64,000 bases of DNA, taken from assembly GCA_038212445.1 (NCBI GenBank), contig JBBQUM010000010.1:1-64000 (forward strand), written 5' to 3'. Source of the stretch: TMP-7 sp038212445 (lineage in GTDB: Bacteria; Acidobacteriota; Terriglobia; Bryobacterales; Bryobacteraceae). Positions 53,538 to 61,643 of this stretch are shown here, one piece after another. Position 1 is the first letter of the stretch. Every line of letters starts with the position of its first letter. A model generated the notes under the pieces. That model had not been told where the DNA came from, searched no databases, and saw nothing but the letters and a program-made list of their open reading frames with translations. Position numbers and translations under genes: made by a program.

Positions 53538-54548
53538 ATGACGAATAAACAGTGGCATTTGGCAGCGCGGCCTTCGGGTGTGGTGAAGGAGTCGGACTTC
53601 AGATGGGCTGAGACGGAAATCGCGGATCCGGTCCAGGGACAATTCCTCGTTCGCAATATTTATCTGTCGCTCGACCCGACGAACCGTGTCTGGATGAATG
53701 AAGCCGACTCTTATCTGCCGGCCTTGCCGCTCGGAAGCATCATGCGAGGCGGAACCATTGGGGTGGTGGAAAAGTCGCTGCACCCTCAATACCAGGAAGG
53801 CGACATCGTCCAGGGTATGGGCGGCTGGCAGCAGTACACACTGACCGACGGCGTCATGTTTAACAAGTTGCCTAGGATTCCCGGGTTGCCCATGGCCGCC
53901 TGGTTCGGCGCGCTCGGACACATTGGGTTTACCTCCTATTTCGGCTTGTTCGACGTAGGGAAGCCGAAGCAGGGAGAGACTGTTGTGGTGTCTGCGGCCG
54001 CTGGTGCGGTGGGCTCACTGGCCGGGCAAATGGGCAAGATTGCCGGCTGCCGGGTGATCGGCATCGCCGGGTCCGACGACAAGTGCAAATGGATTACTGA
54101 TGATCTGGGCTTTGATGGCGCCATCAATTACCGGACGGAGGACGTGCGCGCGGCGCTGAAGCAACATTGTCCGAAGGGTATCGACGTCGACTTCGAGAAC
54201 GTCGGAGGTTCGATCATGGAGGCCGTGATCGACCGGCTGAACATCGGCGCGCGCATTGCGCTTTGCGGGATGATTTCGCAGTACAACGATGCCCGGCCGG
54301 CGGGTCCGTCCAACTTTGCGTCATTCATCATGAAGCGCGTCATCTGCACCGGATTTCTAGTTACTGACTTTGCGCCGCGATTTCCCGAAGCCGTTCAGCG
54401 CATTGCCGGATGGCTGGCAGAAGGCAAGCTGAAATACAGGTTGGACGTTGCAGAAGGTCTCGAACAAGCGCCCGCCGCACTGGGAAAACTATTCAACGGC
54501 GGGAACATGGGTAAATTGCTGGTCCGAGTTTCCGGGGAGCCATCGTAG
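53538..54548 (+). CDS. NADP-dependent MDR oxidoreductase (CurA/leukotriene-B4 dehydrogenase type)
   Basis: A 336-aa zinc-independent medium-chain reductase. It begins with NKQWHLAARPSGVVKESDF, and the Rossmann domain shows VVVSAAAGAVGSLAGQMGKI and GCRVIGIAGSDDKCKW. The late part YNDARPAGPSNFASF is typical of the CurA/PTGR group, which reduce alpha,beta-unsaturated carbonyl compounds with NADPH. It probably serves in detoxifying reactive carbonyls. Only two bases separate it from accC. Confidence 0.9.
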   Translation: MTNKQWHLAARPSGVVKESDFRWAETEIADPVQGQFLVRNIYLSLDPTNRVWMNEADSYLPALPLGSIMRGGTIGVVEKSLHPQYQEGDIVQGMGGWQQYTLTDGVMFNKLPRIPGLPMAAWFGALGHIGFTSYFGLFDVGKPKQGETVVVSAAAGAVGSLAGQMGKIAGCRVIGIAGSDDKCKWITDDLGFDGAINYRTEDVRAALKQHCPKGIDVDFENVGGSIMEAVIDRLNIGARIALCGMISQYNDARPAGPSNFASFIMKRVICTGFLVTDFAPRFPEAVQRIAGWLAEGKLKYRLDVAEGLEQAPAALGKLFNGGNMGKLLVRVSGEPS

Positions 54549-54550
54549 AG

Positions 54551-56053
54551 ATGTTTCGAAAAGTCCTGGTGGCGAACCGGGGCGAGATCGCGGTTCGCAT
54601 TATTCGCGCCTTGCGCGAGATGGACATCGAGAGTGTTGCTGTCTACTCCGATGCTGACCGTTCCGCGTTGCATGTGCGTATGGCGGACGAGGCCGTGCAT
54701 ATCGGCCCCTCCCCATCTTCTGAAAGCTACTTGCGGATTGATCGGATTTTGGAAGCGGCGGCCAAGCGGGGTGCGGAAGCGATTCATCCGGGTTACGGCT
54801 TTCTCAGCGAGAACGCGAATTTCGCCGAAGCGTGTGACAAGGCAGGCATCGTTTTTATCGGGCCGTCGGCTGCTGCCATCCGCCAGATGGGCTCCAAGAC
54901 CGAAGCGCGCAAGGTGGCCATCGCAGCCGGCGGTCCTGTGGTTCCTGGCACCGAGGAAGCTCTCACGAGTTTGTCGCAGGCGCGTGAAACGGCGGAGCGA
55001 ATCGGATATCCGGTACTGATCAAAGCAGCGGCAGGCGGCGGCGGGAAGGGAATGCGGCGCGTCGACAGCGAGCCGGAACTGGAAGCCGCCCTGCGTGACG
55101 CTTCGAGCGAAGCCGAGCGGTCGTTTAACAACAGCGAGGTGTACCTCGAGAAGTTCGTAATCCGCCCCCGCCATATCGAGATCCAGATCATCGGCGACCA
55201 GCATGGCAACATGATCCACCTGGGCGAGCGCGAGTGCTCGATTCAGCGGCGCCACCAGAAAGTAGTGGAAGAGTGCCCGTCGCCGGTCATGCTGGAGCAT
55301 CCGGAACTGCGCGGCGAGATGGGCGAGGCGGCGCTGAAAATCGCACGCGCGGCCGGCTATTACAACGCCGGCACGCTGGAGTTTCTCGTCGATGAGCACC
55401 GGCAATTCTACTTCCTGGAGATGAATACCCGGCTTCAGGTGGAGCACCCGGTGACCGAATTGGTGACCGGACTTGACCTGGTCCACATGCAATTGAACGT
55501 CGCGGCGGGCGGCAAATTGGGACTTCGACAGGAGGACATAGCCTGGCGAGGTTCGGCGCTCGAATGCCGCATTTACGCCGAGGATCCAGCGAACAACTTC
55601 TTCCCCTCGCCGGGACTCGTCACCCAGATTGAACGTCCCACGGGCCCGGGGATTCGCCTCGACAACGGCATCTACCCCGGCTGGGAAGTGCCGCTCGACT
55701 ATGATCCGCTGCTGGCCAAAATGGCCGTTTGGGCGGAGTCGCGTCCGGCTGCTATTGGAAGAATGAAGCGAGCGCTGCACGAGTATTACGTTGCCGGGAT
55801 CACTACCAACACGAGTTTCTTCCGACAGGTGCTGGAGGATCCGGAATTTCGAGCGGGACGGCTGCATACCGGGTTTATCGAGGAGTTCTTCGCGCGGCGG
55901 CCCGAGCCTTCAGTGAAGAAGAACGCTGAGTACGAGGCCGTAGCGGCGCTGGCCGCCGCGATTTACTCACTTGGCCAACAGCCGTCCGCCCCACCCGCCT
56001 CGAATGGGCGGAGCCGCTGGCTGAACGAAGGCCGGTTACGAGGTATGCGATGA
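54551..56053 (+). CDS. accC: Biotin carboxylase subunit
   Basis: A 500-aa carboxylase. The N-terminal domain opens MFRKVLVANRGEIAVRIIRA; the ATP-grasp loop is GGGGKGM (162-168), followed by ERECSIQRRHQKVVEECPS and FLEMNTRLQVEHPVTE. The C-terminal domain includes ECRIYAEDPANNFFPSPG. It carboxylates biotin with ATP and bicarbonate, the first half of acetyl- or propionyl-CoA carboxylation. The next gene, overlapping by ATGA, is a biotin carrier; no carboxyltransferase gene is adjacent, so acetyl-CoA versus propionyl-CoA cannot be decided. Confidence 0.94.
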   Translation: MFRKVLVANRGEIAVRIIRALREMDIESVAVYSDADRSALHVRMADEAVHIGPSPSSESYLRIDRILEAAAKRGAEAIHPGYGFLSENANFAEACDKAGIVFIGPSAAAIRQMGSKTEARKVAIAAGGPVVPGTEEALTSLSQARETAERIGYPVLIKAAAGGGGKGMRRVDSEPELEAALRDASSEAERSFNNSEVYLEKFVIRPRHIEIQIIGDQHGNMIHLGERECSIQRRHQKVVEECPSPVMLEHPELRGEMGEAALKIARAAGYYNAGTLEFLVDEHRQFYFLEMNTRLQVEHPVTELVTGLDLVHMQLNVAAGGKLGLRQEDIAWRGSALECRIYAEDPANNFFPSPGLVTQIERPTGPGIRLDNGIYPGWEVPLDYDPLLAKMAVWAESRPAAIGRMKRALHEYYVAGITTNTSFFRQVLEDPEFRAGRLHTGFIEEFFARRPEPSVKKNAEYEAVAALAAAIYSLGQQPSAPPASNGRSRWLNEGRLRGMR

Positions 56054-56559
56054 AACTGGTGGTGACGGTGGACGGCAGACCGGGCGATCTGCAACTGGAG
56101 CGCGCAGGTACTGAATGCAGGTTCGCATACCATCGCGAGGACATGGACCAGGGAGAACGCGAGGCCTCCGTGTTGGAGTGCGAGCCCGGGATTTATTCCA
56201 TCCTGCTGGACGGGCGCAGCTACGAGGCTAAGGTGGTGCCGGGGCCCAATGGCTATTACGTGGATCTTTTGGGACACCGGTCGACTGTGGAAGTTCGCGA
56301 CCCGCGCACATTCTCGCGCAAGGGACGTGCAGGCACCGGGGACGGCAAGCAGAACATCATCGCTCCGATGCCGGGGAAAGTGGTCCGGCTGCTGGTGAAG
56401 GTGGGAGACGTGGTCGAGGCGGGAGCCGGGGTGGCTGTCGTGGAAGCGATGAAGATGCAGAACGAGATGAAAGCGTCCAAAGCCGGCACCGTAACCACGG
56501 TCTCATGCCGCGAGGGCGACACCGTCAAAGCGGGCGACACGCTGGCCGTAATCGAGTAA
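56050..56559 (+). CDS. Biotin carboxyl carrier protein
   Basis: A 169-aa protein. The C-terminal biotinyl domain (about 102-169) starts IIAPMPGKVVRLLVKVGD and has the modified lysine in VEAMKM (K135). The N-terminal 100 residues form a separate strand-rich domain with GYYVDLLGHRSTVEV, as in acyl-CoA carboxylase carriers rather than the short AccB of E. coli. It overlaps accC by four bases and must be its partner. Confidence 0.92.
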   Translation: MKLVVTVDGRPGDLQLERAGTECRFAYHREDMDQGEREASVLECEPGIYSILLDGRSYEAKVVPGPNGYYVDLLGHRSTVEVRDPRTFSRKGRAGTGDGKQNIIAPMPGKVVRLLVKVGDVVEAGAGVAVVEAMKMQNEMKASKAGTVTTVSCREGDTVKAGDTLAVIE

Positions 56560-56583
56560 CGCGGATGCCGTATACTGAGGCCG

Positions 56584-57339
56584 ATGGTGGACGGTCTTCT
56601 CTCGGCGAAGAATCAGGACTCCAGCGCCTGTTCCAAGTGCGGTGGCTCGGGGTGGATCATTTTGGAGCGGGATGGTATCTCGGGCGCTGAGCGTTGCGAG
56701 TGCGCCAAGACTGCCCGCCCGCAGCGTGTTGAGGAACAGTCAGGCATCCCTCCGCTGTACCAAAACGTCGACCTCGATTCCTTCAACACCAGTGGCTTCA
56801 TGCCTGACGAGGAAAAGGTTGTCAGGAAGCTGCTTTGGGACCTGAAGACCTACGTTCGAGAGTATCCACCCAGCGATCGTCCCGGCCTGCTTTTCACCGG
56901 GGCTCCAGGAACAGGGAAGACCTATCTGGCAGTCGCTGTGTTTCGGGCCGCGATCCGAAAAATGGCGGGTGGCGTCTTTTTCGACTACCAAACGCTGCTC
57001 GACCAGATCCGGTCAGGCTACGACAAGCAATCGGGCGCGACGGATAAGGAAGCGTATCGGACGGCGCTCGAAAGCGAGTTGCTTCTGCTCGACGATCTCG
57101 GAGCACATCGTGTGACCGATTTCACGCAGGACGTTGTCACCGCGCTCCTTACGCATCGCTGCAACAACCGGATGCCAACCATCCTGACGACGAACTGGCC
57201 GCTCGAGGGATCAAGTGAGAAGGACACAGCCAAAACGCTGGGTGAAGTGATCGGCTGGCGCGCAGTTTCACGTTTGCATGAGATGTGCCGGATCATCAAA
57301 ATGCCGATCAACACCGACTACCGCATGCGAAAGCGCTAA
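56584..57339 (+). CDS. DnaC/IstB-like ATP-binding protein with zinc ribbon
   Basis: A 251-aa AAA+ protein. The N-terminus has a small zinc-binding region (CSKCGGSG and CEC, residues 16-40). The ATPase shows Walker A GAPGTGKT (106-113) and Walker B LLLLDDLGA near 170. Sensor-like TILTTNWPLE follows. This is the helicase-loader pattern of DnaC/DnaI, which brings DnaB to forked DNA. A phage or IS helper role (IstB) is less likely because no IS21 transposase is nearby. Confidence 0.85.
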   Translation: MVDGLLSAKNQDSSACSKCGGSGWIILERDGISGAERCECAKTARPQRVEEQSGIPPLYQNVDLDSFNTSGFMPDEEKVVRKLLWDLKTYVREYPPSDRPGLLFTGAPGTGKTYLAVAVFRAAIRKMAGGVFFDYQTLLDQIRSGYDKQSGATDKEAYRTALESELLLLDDLGAHRVTDFTQDVVTALLTHRCNNRMPTILTTNWPLEGSSEKDTAKTLGEVIGWRAVSRLHEMCRIIKMPINTDYRMRKR

Positions 57340-57437
57340 ACCAGATTCGGCGAGCGAACTTCTTCAAGCTTCGCAACGTCTATCATGGTGGCAGTTGTTA
57401 TTCGGAACTCACTGGGTCCTCCCGGAGTCAAATATCC

Positions 57438-57878
57438 ATGAAGTATTGGGGTTTCCTGGCGGCGAAGCTGATCGCAGCCGGCGCCCTGGCCTACGGCGTC
57501 GCGATGTTGATCGTGGCGTTCAGGCCGAGCGCTTCACCTTCGATGCTGGGAATTCGTCCCGAGCAATTCGCTCCCGATCTTCTCACCACTTTCATAATGT
57601 TTGGCTATTTCATCTTTTGTCTCGGCCTTCTCTATGGCGTGATTTTGGATCAGCGCTACCGCTGCCGCACCTGCCTCCGCCGTCTGCGCATGCCCGTCGC
57701 TACCGGTTCGTGGACCCACATTCTGCTCAGTCCTCCTCGCACCGAATACATCTGCACCTACGGACATGGCACGCTGAAAGTGCCCGAGTTGCAGATTGGC
57801 GGCCCTCATCCGCCCGACTGGCAGCCCCACGAAGATATGTGGAAAGAGCTTTTTTCGGTGAAGGATTCCGAGAAGTAG
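57438..57878 (+). CDS. Small membrane protein with a Cys-rich segment
   Basis: A 146-aa protein. Two membrane segments (AAKLIAAGALAYGVAMLIVA and TTFIMFGYFIFCLGLLYGVI) are followed by a soluble tail with CRTCLRR and CTYGHG, which could bind zinc. The start is ATG 57438 with GGAG ten bases upstream; an earlier ATG at 57285 reads through the end of the DnaC-like gene. Function unknown. It is next to another small membrane protein and a penicillin-binding protein, suggesting an envelope role (inference). Confidence 0.7.
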   Translation: MKYWGFLAAKLIAAGALAYGVAMLIVAFRPSASPSMLGIRPEQFAPDLLTTFIMFGYFIFCLGLLYGVILDQRYRCRTCLRRLRMPVATGSWTHILLSPPRTEYICTYGHGTLKVPELQIGGPHPPDWQPHEDMWKELFSVKDSEK

Positions 57879-57879
57879 A

Positions 57880-58206
57880 ATGAGCGACAAATGGCGCCGT
57901 GTTGCCGGCGTGTTGGTAATCGCAGCATTGATCGGTGTTGCTGCGATGCTAATTCCACCATACGTTCGCAATTTCCAATTCCAGCGGGCGTTGGACGATG
58001 TGGTGGACCGATCCAAGACACCGGAGGTGGCGCAGGCTGCGGCCGTCGACAAAGCCGCTCAGATGGGACTTCCTGTGCGCGCGGGCGACGTCCATGCCGT
58101 TCGATCAGGGAACGGCGTGCGTGTAGAAATCGTCTATGTTGTGAGAGTGGACCTTCCTCTATACACCGTCGATCTCCATTTCCATCCGGCAGCATCCTCC
58201 GAGTAA
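57880..58206 (+). CDS. Small single-pass membrane protein
   Basis: A 108-aa protein with one N-terminal hydrophobic segment (VAGVLVIAALIGVAAMLI). A soluble domain follows, with HAVRSGNGVRVEIVYVVRVD and TVDLHFHP. Family not recognised. It starts one base after the preceding gene, so they are co-transcribed. Probably an envelope-facing protein; no enzyme motif is seen. Confidence 0.7.
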   Translation: MSDKWRRVAGVLVIAALIGVAAMLIPPYVRNFQFQRALDDVVDRSKTPEVAQAAAVDKAAQMGLPVRAGDVHAVRSGNGVRVEIVYVVRVDLPLYTVDLHFHPAASSE

Positions 58207-58274
58207 TCCAAGAAAATGAGTGAGCCGAGGAAATCTGAGACAATGAAATTGAAACGTGCGCTCTCTGGAGTCTA

Positions 58275-60776
58275 GTGGCTTTTAAAGTACAGATCCCCAA
58301 GAAGGCTGCTCTGGTCCGCTTTACCCTGAACCCCTGGGGCCGTGCATTCATCCTTCTTTTGACCCTCAGCTTCACCCTGGTGCTGGGTGTACTTGTGTTT
58401 TATTACGTCAAGTACTCGCACTTGATTGAGACGAAGCTTAAGAACGGTGCCTTTTCAAGCACATCGATGCTGTTCGCCGCCCCTCGTGTAGTGTCGGTGG
58501 GCGATCATTCCTCCCCCGCTGAAGTTGTGGCGTTACTGCGCCGCTGCGGCTACTCCGAGTCGAAGAACGGCCCCATGGGGTCGTATAATCTTCGCCCGGA
58601 TGCGGTGGAAATCTACCCCGGTCCCGAGTCATTCTTTGCGCGCGACGGAGGCGTGCTGAAATTTCAGGGCGGAGAGGTTAGCCAGATCATTTCGTTGAAG
58701 GACAACAGCTCGGTGAACCAGTACATGCTGGAACCGGAACTGATCACCAATCTGTTCGACAAGAGCCGGCAGAAACGGCGCATTGTGCGGTTCGACGATA
58801 TCCCGCAGACGATGGTGAATGCGGTGCTTGCGGCGGAGGACCGGCGTTTCTTCAAGCATGCAGGCTTCGATCCGATAGGGATCGTCCGCGCGGTGTACAA
58901 GGATATCCGCGGCGGCCGCAAAGAGGGCGCCTCAACGCTCACCCAGCAATTGGCGGGATCTCTCCTCCTCGATCGCAGCGAGCGGACCTTGAGCCGCAAG
59001 ATTCCTGAAGCCCTGATCGCGGTTCATCTCGAACAGAAACTGACGAAGAAGGAAATCTTCGAGTATTACTCGAACGCGATTTACCTGGGTCAACGCGGCA
59101 GCTTCAGCATTCACGGGTTTGGCGAAGGAGCGCAGGTCTACTTCGGCAAGGACATGAAGCAGTTGAAGCTTGAGGAAGCCGCTTTGCTCGCAGGGCTGAT
59201 TCAAAGCCCGAACATGCGAAATCCGTTTCGTTATCCGGAGCGGGCGAAGTCGCGACGTAATACCGTGCTGCAAATGATGCACGACGATGCCTTCATCAAT
59301 GACCTTGAGTATCAGAGGGCGATCGAGGCTCCCGTGAAGCTGGTTGGCGAGGAGACCGAGTCCACTGAGGCTCCATACTTCGTCGATCTGGTCAACGATG
59401 CTTTGAGCAACCAGTTCCAGGATCGCGATTTTCAGACCAGTTCGTACCGCGTCTACACTTCGCTCGACATGGACCTGCAGCGGGACGCTGCGGCTGCGGT
59501 GAGGGCTGGGATGGCGGAAGTTGACGCGCTTGCGAAGAAGAAATTCAAAGGCTACGGCGTCGACAACGCTGAGGCGCAAGTGGCCCTGATTGCGCTCGAT
59601 CCCCGGACGGGCGAGATCAAAGCGCTGGTGGGTGGAAGAAACTACGGCACCAGTCAGTTGGACCGGATTCTGTCGCGGCGTCCGCCAGGGTCGGTCTTTA
59701 AGCCGTTCGTGTACACGGCTGCGATGAATACAGGGTTGTCCGAAGGCGAGGCTCAGTTTACGCCGGTGTCGACTGTGGTGGACGAACCCACGGTCTTCTA
59801 CTACGACAACAAGACGTATGAGCCGGGTAATTTTCACGGCGGGTTTGCGGGTACTGTGACGGTGCGCCAAGCCCTTGCGAAGTCGCTGAACATCCCCACT
59901 GTAAAGATCGCTGAGAAAGTCGGTTACGGAACAGTTTTATCGCTGGCGCGTCGCGCTGGAATGACTATTGACGCCTCCGCGACTCCGGCCATTGCGCTTG
60001 GCAGCGCCGGTGTCACGCCCCTGGAGATCGCCGGCGCCTACACCATCTTCTCCAACCACGGCCAGTACGCGAAGCCGAGTTTCCTGACGCAGATCCGTGA
60101 CCAGCAGGGTGGCGTAATTTTCGAGGGCCAGATCGATCGCCGGCAAGTCATTGATGCTCGAGTGGCCTACCTGATGACCAACCTGATGGAAGAGGTGATG
60201 CGGAGCGGAACCGCTGCCCGGGTGCGATCGCGCGGGTTCATGCTGCCCGCTGCGGGTAAGACCGGCACCTCGCACGATGCCTGGTTTGCCGGGTACACAT
60301 CGAAGTTACTCTGTGTGGTCTGGGTAGGCTTTGACGACTACCGGGACGTCAAGCTTCAAGGTGCCGAGGCGGCGCTGCCGATTTGGACCGAATTCATGAA
60401 ACGCGCGCATAAGCATAGCGCGTACGAGCGAGCGGTGGGATTTGGCGCTCCCGAAGGCATTGTCAGCGCTGAGATCTGTCCGGAATCCGGGCAATTGGCC
60501 ACGAGCGCCTGCCCCAACGTCCGTCCTGAGGTTTTCATCGCCGGCACTCAGCCAGTGGAGCTATGCCGGCTCCATGGCGGTGGTGCCACTCAGGTGGCCA
60601 GTTGGGACACGCCGTCGGCGGAACAGGCAGCGCCAGCGCGACGGGTAGAGAACGGGTCGGGAATCCCGCAGGTGTCGCCCCGTGCGGGCGAATCGATTCC
60701 CGTTAGTCCCCGGCCAGAGCCGCCAGTTGATAAGAAGAAGGGTTTCTTCGATCGCGTGCGCAGCATTTTCAAGTAG
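58275..60776 (+). CDS. Class A penicillin-binding protein (PBP1b-like)
   Basis: An 833-aa bifunctional peptidoglycan synthase. A membrane helix lies at about 23-45. A short UB2H-like region follows (about 70-150). The glycosyltransferase domain has the catalytic E188 in LAAEDRRFFKHAGFD and GASTLTQQL. The transpeptidase has S473 in PPGSVFKPF, SLN (537-539) and KTGTS (662-666). The tail is Pro/Ser-rich. It starts at GTG 58275, with GGAG just before. All catalytic motifs are intact, so it is expected to polymerise and crosslink the wall. Confidence 0.95.
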   Translation: MAFKVQIPKKAALVRFTLNPWGRAFILLLTLSFTLVLGVLVFYYVKYSHLIETKLKNGAFSSTSMLFAAPRVVSVGDHSSPAEVVALLRRCGYSESKNGPMGSYNLRPDAVEIYPGPESFFARDGGVLKFQGGEVSQIISLKDNSSVNQYMLEPELITNLFDKSRQKRRIVRFDDIPQTMVNAVLAAEDRRFFKHAGFDPIGIVRAVYKDIRGGRKEGASTLTQQLAGSLLLDRSERTLSRKIPEALIAVHLEQKLTKKEIFEYYSNAIYLGQRGSFSIHGFGEGAQVYFGKDMKQLKLEEAALLAGLIQSPNMRNPFRYPERAKSRRNTVLQMMHDDAFINDLEYQRAIEAPVKLVGEETESTEAPYFVDLVNDALSNQFQDRDFQTSSYRVYTSLDMDLQRDAAAAVRAGMAEVDALAKKKFKGYGVDNAEAQVALIALDPRTGEIKALVGGRNYGTSQLDRILSRRPPGSVFKPFVYTAAMNTGLSEGEAQFTPVSTVVDEPTVFYYDNKTYEPGNFHGGFAGTVTVRQALAKSLNIPTVKIAEKVGYGTVLSLARRAGMTIDASATPAIALGSAGVTPLEIAGAYTIFSNHGQYAKPSFLTQIRDQQGGVIFEGQIDRRQVIDARVAYLMTNLMEEVMRSGTAARVRSRGFMLPAAGKTGTSHDAWFAGYTSKLLCVVWVGFDDYRDVKLQGAEAALPIWTEFMKRAHKHSAYERAVGFGAPEGIVSAEICPESGQLATSACPNVRPEVFIAGTQPVELCRLHGGGATQVASWDTPSAEQAAPARRVENGSGIPQVSPRAGESIPVSPRPEPPVDKKKGFFDRVRSIFK

Positions 60777-60869
60777 GTGAGGTGTTACTTGGCCGGCTCC
60801 GTCTAGGTACTTTGCCCATTTCCTACGGCGCAATTCAGCGCTATAGTTAGTTACACGAGGAGGCCTACT

Positions 60870-61643
60870 ATGGTTTCCAGAACTCTTGTTTTGGTGACGG
60901 CGGTGTTTGCCGCAACTGGGGCAGCCCAGTCCAGCGGATTTAGACCGACGGATGTGAAGAATGAGAACCCGCCTGTCAAGGCGCCCGCTCCGAACGTGTC
61001 GCCAGAGATGCGGGGCGACATCTTTATGGCCCGAAAGATGTATCGCGAGGCGATCGAGTGTTACAAGGAAGGGGGCGCGACCGATGCCATTATGGTCAAC
61101 AAGACCGGCATCGCCTACCACCAGCTTCTTCAACTTGATCTGGCGAAGAAGTACTACGAGAAGTCCATCCGGATCAACCCTCAGTATGCCGAGGCGCTGA
61201 ACAACCTTGGCACCGTCTTCTATGCCGGCAAGAACTATCGGCGCGCGGTGACGCAGTATAAGAAGGCGTTGAAGCAGAATCCGGAGTCGGCGTCGATCTA
61301 TAGCAACCTCGGTACAGCCTACTTTGCGCGTAAGAACTACGTCGAGGCGCAAACCAACTACGAAAAGGCGCTCTCGCTCGACCCTGAAGTGTTCGAGCGC
61401 CACAGTGCGTCCGGGGTTCTACTCCAGGAACGCAATGTCCAGGAACGGGCGAAGTTTCATTATTACCAGGCTAAGCTTTACGCCAAGCGCGGTATGAACG
61501 ATCGCGCGCTGCTGTCGCTTCGCAAGGCCATCGAAGAAGGTCTCAAGGAACGCGACAAGATTGGCGATGCTCCCGAGTTCGCGGACCTTCGTGAATTACC
61601 GGAGTTCAAAGAAATTCTCGCCTGGCAGCCGAGGGTGCTCTGA
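60870..61643 (+). CDS. Secreted TPR-repeat protein
   Basis: A 257-aa protein with signal MVSRTLVLVTAVFAATGAAQ. It then has at least four TPR units (YAEALNNLGTVFYAGKNYRR and ASIYSNLGTAYFARKNYVEA are clear). GAGGAGG lies 7 bases before the ATG. TPRs act as protein-binding scaffolds; partners unknown. The stop overlaps the next gene's proposed CTG start. Confidence 0.85.
   Translation: MVSRTLVLVTAVFAATGAAQSSGFRPTDVKNENPPVKAPAPNVSPEMRGDIFMARKMYREAIECYKEGGATDAIMVNKTGIAYHQLLQLDLAKKYYEKSIRINPQYAEALNNLGTVFYAGKNYRRAVTQYKKALKQNPESASIYSNLGTAYFARKNYVEAQTNYEKALSLDPEVFERHSASGVLLQERNVQERAKFHYYQAKLYAKRGMNDRALLSLRKAIEEGLKERDKIGDAPEFADLRELPEFKEILAWQPRVL

Noticed and set aside
54395..55867. A 490-codon minus-strand open frame
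   Set aside because: It is antisense to the MDR oxidoreductase end and accC, both clear genes; such long shadows are common in GC-rich DNA and its protein shows no family pattern.
56584..57339. IstB helper of an IS21 element
   Set aside because: No IS21 transposase or terminal repeats flank it, and the N-terminal zinc ribbon fits a DnaC/DnaI-like loader better.
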